The notes under the pieces are model-generated. The model saw nothing but the letters and a program-made list of their open reading frames with translations. It was not told the origin of the DNA and did no database searches. The translations under genes were made by a program, and so were the position numbers. From Arcuatula senhousia (taxonomy: Eukaryota; Mollusca; Bivalvia; Mytilida; Mytilidae), in assembly GCA_963971305.1 (NCBI GenBank), contig OZ020303.1, positions 60,698,867-60,762,866 on the forward strand: a stretch of 64,000 nt of DNA. The letters are read 5' to 3'. The first letter of the stretch is position 1. The number at the start of each line of letters is the position of its first letter. Of the stretch, positions 57,021 through 64,000 are shown in pieces.

Positions 57021-60000
57021 TCATGAAATTGATATCAGTTCTACATCAAACACCAGTATAGACTTGGGAGGTATAGTTGTAACAACAGTTAAGGATTGTA
57101 AGAATTTTAAAGAATTAGGTGTTATAAGTTATGAAGCAAAAATAAGTAAAAAAAACCAACTTTTTCATGAAAAACTTTGCATATAATGGCGATAGTTCGA
57201 GGGAAAATTTTGGATTGGGATACGAGTTGTAAGCTTTACGAGTCCCTATATTCAGTGTAAAGTATGCAATCCAGCTTTGGCTGTACATACTGTGCTTTGG
57301 CAAACCGTGCATTTTTTTTTTCAGGATGAAATGATAATTTTTTCCCATGTATAGATATTCTCTGACCAACCATGTAAATTATGATCACATACTTTGTACT
57401 GAAAAAAATGTTTGTACTGTGTGTGTGTTAAGCTATGCATAACATCCAACATCAATTATACCTAGTACTAAGTATTTCAGAGCACTAAACGATGTAACTA
57501 CAGCATATAAAGGTTGGACTGAAAAGGGACAGTAGTGTATGTTACGGGACATATTACAAATTGATATTAAAAACTAGCCAAGCTACTGGAGTTTAAAACA
57601 GATTAAATGAAAAGGACAATCTAATTAAAATCAGCTGTTTGATCCGTTCCGCTACTCTCAGAGAGAGGAGAGTAGCGGAACGGATCAAACAGCTGATTTT
57701 AATTAGATTGATGAAAAGGATATCCTGGTATGCCTTGGTCCCCATAGGCATACTCTGGTCCAACAGTAAATCTGGCTTTCTGTCCTACAGTCAACTAAAA
57801 AAAAAAGAGATTTTATGCTTCAATATACTTCTAAATCCGTTAGACCCTGACAAAAAGAAATGTTCATGGGGGAGATTTGGAACATTTTGAACCTGTCCCA
57901 TTAATTTTTTCAGATTCACAGGGTACAATTTAAACATTAACTTACTTTATATACTTGAATATGAATGTCACTGGTCGACTTTTAGTTATTGTTGTGTTAG
58001 ACAAATGATAGCTATTGGCTCTTTCTTTTAGATTCTATTAAATTTTAGCTTACTGCATTGGAATGTTAATGTTTGGTACTAGTTATATGTTAAGAAATAG
58101 TAAATCCTTACATGAGCTACAGCAATATCCCAACCTGAAATGCAATGAAATGAATGATTTTACATCACATTTAATGCAAAATTCGAAAATTTGTTCAAAT
58201 TTATTTAATGCATAAGACTTGGTTCCAACTCGACACATTGTCAAGAAACGAAGAAAATGGAAGAATGTCTCCATACTAGTAATGATAAATATTTATAACA
58301 TGAATGCGTATTTACCGATAAAGTTATTCGAAAGAAGCCCCTGAAAAGCGATTCAAATTTCTTAAAATTGATCGTGGGGAGAACATCCCAATGCAATCCG
58401 TCATATATATAAAGTTAGATGAAGAGTAAACGATAGGGACATGTCCCTTTCATAATTATGAAGAATCAAACTGTTTGGGAGGGGTCCGAAGGTTCCGTGC
58501 AAGTCACCTCCGGTTACCTTTCAAATAATCTTACCTCTAATAACTTGCCCCACACCAAGAGTAAATGTGAAGGGCTCTCCTCTATCATAGGAGGAATCAA
58601 ATTGCTCGCCAGTGGAATGAAGTTTACCTAAAAAATGAAGAAAGAACACGAAATTTGTGAGCCAATACTCAGTCACTAGTGATACCCTCCGCTTTCACAA
58701 CTATTACTAGTATGCAATGTGTGCAAACAGGAAGTTATGTTTGGTGGATCCAAAAATGTATCCCACATTACATCATGTCCATATCAAGCTTGTTACCAAA
58801 TATCAGCAACCTAGGAGTAATAGTTGCTGGGTTATACATGTAACTGAATGAAAAGTGTTACAGAATTTTTTTTAAGGTTTCAGTAAACAGGAAAAAGATG
58901 TCCGGTGGATCCAAATACGTATCCCACAATACATCATATCCATATAAAGGTTTTGACCAAAAATCAGCAATCTTGGAATAACAGTTGCCAAGCTGTTGGT
59001 AAATGAAAAGCTGGACGGAATAGACAATTGCCAATTAATATCGGATTTTTATTCCGTGATCGATTTAATTTTACCGTTAACAATACCGTTATGAAAAATC
59101 CCTTTGGTTTCCAAATGGATAGAAGTAGGACACGGATTTTATCGTGTACGTCTTGGATAATTCACGTGAAAAATTTAAACAACTTACAGAGATTAAAATG
59201 TTTTTGACACCATATTCTAATAATATATACCACATCATTTCATACTACGATATCAAAATCATTCAAATATGCTTTGATGAGTGTATTCAAAATATCGGAA
59301 TTGCATTGAGAGCAAGCGATGTTCTATTCCTTGTCCGGTGGCTGGTTACCGACGGTAACAGTAAAATCCGGTTAAATATGACAAGTACCCAAAATAATCA
59401 AAGTGAACAACAATTGGCAAATGCACTATTAAAGTGTGACGAAAAAGTTTTTGGTAAACAGGAAGTAGATGTCTGATTGACCTAAAACATAGTCCCTCTA
59501 TGCAACACGTCCATTTAAAGCCTATCACCAAATATAAACGGGTCCCATACAAACAACCTAGGACTGATAGTGAATGAGTAATGAGTAAACAAACAAGAGG
59601 CTCCCAGGAGCCTGAATCGCTCACCTGGTCTTGATGTCGACCCTATAAAGACTTTTGTAGAGCTAAATGAGCTGACAAGCAACAGCTATTCTCTATCTAC
59701 TATAGTTTTCATTCTGTAGGAATAACGTTTTTCATGTTTGGGGCCTACGGAATGAACTATAATAGATAGAGAAAAGCAACAAAATGAAAAAAAAACGTTA
59801 TTTTAGGGGCCATAACCCCTATAAGGGGTCATCAGACGACTTCGATCCTATGGAGACTTTTGTAGAGCTAAATGAGCTGAACATTTAAGCAAGCAACAGC
59901 TTCTCTCTGTCTGCTACAGTTTTCATTCCATAGGCCAAAAACATGAAAAAATGTTATTTTAGGGGCCATAACTCCTATAAGGGTTCATCTGACAACTTCA

Positions 60001-62999
60001 ATCCTTTGGAGACTTTTGTAGAGCTAAATGAGCTGAACATTTAAGCAAGCAACAGCTTTTCTCTTTCTGCTATAGTTTTCTTTCTATAGGCCAAAAACAT
60101 GAAAAAAACATCATTTTAGGTGCCGTAACCCCTATAAAGGGTCATCTGACAACTTCGGCCCTATTAAGTCTTTTGTAGAGATAAATGAGCTGAACATTTA
60201 AGCAAGCAACAGCTTCTTTCTATCTACAGTAGTATTCATTCCATAGGCCAAAAACGTGAAAAAACGTTATTTTAGGGGCCATAACTCCTATAAGGGGTCA
60301 CCTGACAACTTCGACCCTATTAAGTCTTTTGTAGAGATAAATGAGCTGAACATTTAAGCAAGCAACAGCTTCTCTCTATCTGCAATAGCTTTCATTCCAT
60401 AGGCCAAAAAACGTGAAAAAAACACGTTATTTTAGGGGCTGTAACCCCTATAAGGGGTTATCAGACGACTTCAATCCTATGGAGACTTTTGTAGAGCTAT
60501 ATGAGCTTGACATTTAAGCAAGCAACAGCTTATGTCTATCTGCTACAGTTTTCATTCCATAGGCCAAAAACATGAAAAAACGTTATTTTAGGGGCCATAA
60601 CTCCTATAAAGGTTCATCTGACGACTTCGACCCTATAAAGTCTTTTGTAGAGCTAAATGAGCTGAACATTTAAGCAAGCAACAGCTTCTCTCTATCTGCA
60701 ATAGTTTTCATTCCATACGCCAAAAACGTGAAAAAAACGTTATTTTAGGGGCTGTAACCCCTATAAGGGGTCATTTGAAAACTTCGACCCTATGGAGACT
60801 TTTGTAGAGCTAAATAAGCTGAACATTTAAGCAATCAACAACTTTTCTCTATCTGCAATAGTTTTCATACTATAGGGCAAAAACATGAAAAAACGTTATT
60901 TTCCACCATTAACGGACTGTAACCCTTATAAGGGGTCATCTGACAACTTGGACCAAATGGTAACTTTTGTAGAACTTTTGATGCTGAAGCAGTAGGGTAG
61001 CATCAGATTTCATCTATCTCTTATACTTTTTGATTTACAAGCCAAAACCAGTAGTCTGACCCCCAGTCTATTTTTAGCAACGACGGCCATGTTTTTCGAC
61101 GAATAAAAAATCCCCACATCTGATCCTAAAGTACCACCAGACCAAATTTCGTTTGAATCTGTGCAGCCGTTTCAGAGGAAAAGAAGTTTAAAGAAAAGTT
61201 AACGACGACGACGACGACGACGGACGACGACGACGGACGCCAAGTGATGGCAATAGCTCACTTTGGCCAGGTGAGCTTAAAAGCGGGACGGAAATCGGGA
61301 CGGAAATCGGAAATTCGATACGACGGACGGACAGAAATGTGGAAAAAATGGAAATATTTTAACATTTATTTCGATATTTTTTAAAAAGTAATTCAAATAG
61401 TTTGCAATTGCTATATTTTAAGAAGTTCAGATTTAAAATTCATTTCAAAAGTTTTTAATAGTGGGTCAATACTAGTAGCTATATTTTTAGAAGTTTTTAG
61501 ATTTGGAATCCATTTTAAAAAGTTTGTTTAAAAAAATTCATATCAAAAACGAACTTGTTAAAATGGACGAAAAACAATTTAAACCTTCAACATAGATTTC
61601 TAAGCTCGAAGTACAGTTTATATAATGTAAAGTTGATGTATTAAGGATGTCGAATGAAACCAACCGATGAAAATGGAGTCATGACTTACATCTGTCACAC
61701 TTTTTCTTAAAATTTATCATGTGTTTTTACCAAAGATGGATAACTTACCAGTGTAATGAACTGTGACATTCTGTCCCATGCTTGGAAATGTTTTGCCTGT
61801 ACAAAAAGATTATTATTATTCAGTAAGAAAACTAGCATGTTGAAAATAAGGTTGAATTCAATGTAGTATTTTAAAAAATACCCATATATACATATCAAAA
61901 CAACAACAAAGTTTCTTGCCACGTAATTTGCTGTACGCAGTGCGTGCGTTCCATCTATTGAAGACTCATCAGAAGCGCTCTGCTGTTAAAAAGATTGAAC
62001 ATAAAACAAGGAAGGCCCGGAGTCTATGACGATTTATTCTTTAACATTGAAATATATTTATTGTGAAATCAACAATACTCTAAAGATTTCTTTCCTTTAA
62101 AAGGAAAGAAATCTTTAGAGTAATATATGTGAGAAAAATTGTCAATGATTGGCCAAAGTCTGGACCCAAGCTTTTAGACTTTTCCGATCGAATAATATTA
62201 CTAAACAAAATTACAGCAGTGCGCAATTCAAATATTTTGAACTTAATGTATAAAAGAGCCGGTCATCTAAGAAGCTCTGGTAAAATTTTGAAAGACAAAA
62301 ACAAGCTTGAATATGAATAGCACAGTAACAAAACAAAAATATCAAATAGGGTACTAAAAAGATATAGAATTTATATCAAGTCAAATCTAAGCCGAGGCAA
62401 ACCTTTACTGGGAGTAGAAACTCAAAAGATTTTAAAACAAGCAAGAATTCAAAACGACTCTAATAAAAAGTGTTCTCACCAGACAATACAGAAGGTACAT
62501 TTGAAAGAGTGTAGTCATGAATCTTTTTATGTCTAATGACATCTCATCATCACTTCAATTTTTAGTGTAACTTTGTTTTAGTAGTAAAAATCTGAAACCG
62601 ACAGAAAAAAAGGGGAAAAATGAAAAATAAAGAAACAAACAAATAATGTTAAGTAAACAAAACAAACTAACCGTCACCGGCTCGAATGCTTAGCATCCTA
62701 ACTCCGATTCCAGATCCTTTTTCGTCTACAGGGCTAATTGTGGTTGTTTGTTGTCTGGGCTGCTGAATAGACCGGGTCTGCTGAGCTGATGTCTGTCCTG
62801 TCCGCTGAGATCGCCCTGTTTGTTGACCTCGGTTTCTTGGTCGTGGAACTGGTTGCGCCTGGACCTGGCGTCTGGGAGTAGCATTTTGCTGTCTGTTCCA
62901 TGTCGGCTGCATAGCATTGTTTACGGTCCATCCTTGGGGAAAAACAGGCGAAACACAAAACAAAAGAACGAAATATAGCAGCATAGTTCCCTTCCTCAT
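57021..62999 (-). CDS. Secreted FKBP-like protein, distal paralogue (6 exons, 206 aa)
   Basis: Exons 62999-62672, 61796-61749, 58627-58535, 58134-58112, 57794-57724 and 57078-57021. It has the same plan as its neighbour at 51699-56448: a signal peptide ([22 protein letters not shown]; a second Met at codon 6 could also start it), a linker rich in Gln, Arg and Thr in place of Gln/Trp, then [14 protein letters not shown] and an FKBP domain ([66 protein letters not shown]). All five intron positions and phases match the neighbour, so the two arose by tandem duplication; the linkers have diverged much more than the domains. The last intron is AT-AC U12-type. Function is unknown beyond the fold. 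Confidence 0.93.
57079..57723 (-). other. U12-type AT-AC intron of the distal secreted FKBP gene
   Basis: Donor ATATCCTTTT after CCAGG; branch site ATCCTTAAC; acceptor AC at 57080-57079; joined codon GG/A in phase 2. Thirteen bases after the donor begins a perfect 43-bp inverted repeat (57617-57710). Confidence 0.92.
57617..57710. repeat. Perfect 43-bp inverted repeat with 8-nt loop
   Basis: Arms 57617-57659 and 57668-57710 are exact reverse complements (arm starts CAATCTAATTAAAATCAGCT, ends CCGCTACTCTC). It lies 13 nt inside the AT-AC intron from the donor of the distal secreted FKBP gene. As RNA it would form a very stable hairpin next to the U12 5' splice site. Confidence 0.95.
59592..61279 (+). 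mobile_element. Family A element in intron 2 of the distal secreted FKBP gene
   Basis: Start AACAAGAGGCTCCCAGGAGC, eight or so core repeats of about 160 bp, (GACGAC)n tract, and a shortened terminal hairpin ending CAGGTGAGCTTAAAA. Confidence 0.85.
62076..62122. repeat. Perfect 23-bp palindrome with 1-nt centre
   Basis: Arms 62076-62098 and 62100-62122 are exact reverse complements (TACTCTAAAGATTTCTTTCC and on). It sits in intron 1 of the distal secreted FKBP gene, within or beside an interspersed repeat. Confidence 0.93.
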
Positions 63000-63660
63000 T
63001 AAAGTTCGCCGTCTTGTAAAATAAAACTTAATTTTAAAATGATCAATCTTGAAGTAGGTTTTTCATGTGATGTATCTTTGTCTCGACAAATCAACCGTTG
63101 AACACGATGCCTTGAGGTAAAATAAATTTTAAAGATTGAAAATATATGTGGTATTTTTTGTAAAATATTTACCATGATTTATGATATTCTACTGTTTCAA
63201 CTAATCTTTTTATTTCATATTTGCATTCTTTTATTCATTTATTTTAATCATTTTAGAAAACTTTTAGTTTTGGTATTTATCTACAGATATATACGGGTAC
63301 TAAGAAGAAAAAGAAACAGTTCATCAATGGAAATGTTAGATCAATAGCCTTTTTGGTCTATAGATATCAATTTTGTCCCCAAAAAAAGTAAATAAGAAGA
63401 ATTACAAAGACCAAGACACACCGAGAACATGAATCTGATGCATCAAACACACTGGGTCTTCGAAGATGTCTATAGCAAAACACTTGCTAAATCCTAGCAG
63501 CAAAGTCACCAGATAAGTATGCATTTCCAACTAATATGGAACCAGCCGAGGGCAACATAATTAAGGCGGCTGTTGCGTTCTATAAATCTGCGGTACACTT
63601 CATTTGAGCGAAATGGCATTTCATTTGAGCAGAATAAATCTTTCATTTGAGCGAATTATT
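63000..63660. other. 5' flank of the distal secreted FKBP gene
   Basis: The promoter of the gene must lie here or inside an unseen upstream exon. No TATA box or other core element stands out. A GAGCGAA-type triple repeat (CATTTGAGCGAAATGGCATT and following) is near 63601-63655, next to a family A element. Confidence 0.45.
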
Positions 63661-63666
63661 TTTAAC

Positions 63667-64000
63667 AAGAGGCTCCCAGGAGCCTGAATCGCTCACCTGG
63701 TCTTGATGTTGACCCTATACTTTTGTAGAGCTAAATGAGCTGAACATTTAAGCAAGCAACAGCTTTTCTCTACCTGCAATTGTTTTCATTCTATAGGCCA
63801 AAAACACAATTTTTCACCTATAAGGGGCCACAACCCCAATAAGGAGTCATCTGACAACTTCGACCCTATGGAGACTTTTGTAGAGCTAAATGAGCTGAAC
63901 ATTTAAGCAAGCAACAGCTAATCTCTATCTGCAAGTTTTCATTCTGTTGGCCAAAAACATGAAAAATCGCTTTTTTCAGAGGCCGTAACCCCTATAAGGG
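63667..64000 (+). mobile_element. Family A element, cut by the window end
   Basis: The same 5' end and first cores as the other copies; it continues past the last base of the window. Confidence 0.8.

Overview
The window is animal nuclear DNA, most probably from a marine bivalve mollusc (mussel-like). It is AT-rich and intron-dense. It carries several repeat families built like the 'pearl'/Helitron-related elements known from bivalves: core tandem repeats of about 140-180 bp, a short GACG-type microsatellite and a terminal hairpin. Species was not determined; this rests on repeat style and gene divergence.

Four protein genes can be reconstructed exon by exon with consistent splice phases. (1) MDC1, the DNA-damage mediator, lies on the minus strand from 39701 down to 3357: 23 coding exons, 1816 residues. 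It has an N-terminal FHA domain, a series of short exons each carrying a TQ-x-aromatic motif, two large repetitive exons and a C-terminal tandem BRCT. (2) An FKBP12-type prolyl isomerase is on the plus strand, 42273-48119, 108 residues, transcribed away from MDC1 and probably sharing a promoter region with it. (3) and (4) are two tandem minus-strand paralogues, 56448-51699 and 62999-57021, which code for secreted FKBPs: a signal peptide, a low-complexity linker (Q/W-rich in one, Q/R/T-rich in the other) and one FKBP domain, with no ER-retention tail.

The most unusual gene-structure feature is that all three FKBP genes end in a last exon reached only across an AT-AC, U12-type intron. It has the donor ATATCCTTTT, a CCTTAAC branch site and an AC acceptor, at the same place and phase in each. 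Reading through instead gives false truncated or extended C-termini.

The rest is mostly introns filled with mobile DNA. MDC1 introns hold hAT-like, piggyBac-like and Harbinger-like non-autonomous elements, several Helitron-like families, many copies of a ~230 bp repeat, and a 382-bp tandem repeat (19744-20406) that encodes a type I hammerhead ribozyme, the arrangement of an animal retrozyme. The MDC1 5' intron holds an 872-bp element with perfect 23-bp terminal repeats and an 8-bp target duplication, inserted into a tRNA-Leu-like sequence. Other local oddities are an 82-bp tandem array that multiplies one MDC1 3' splice site, a partially duplicated exon, an exon sandwiched between two direct repeats, and two perfect palindromes in introns of the distal FKBP gene.
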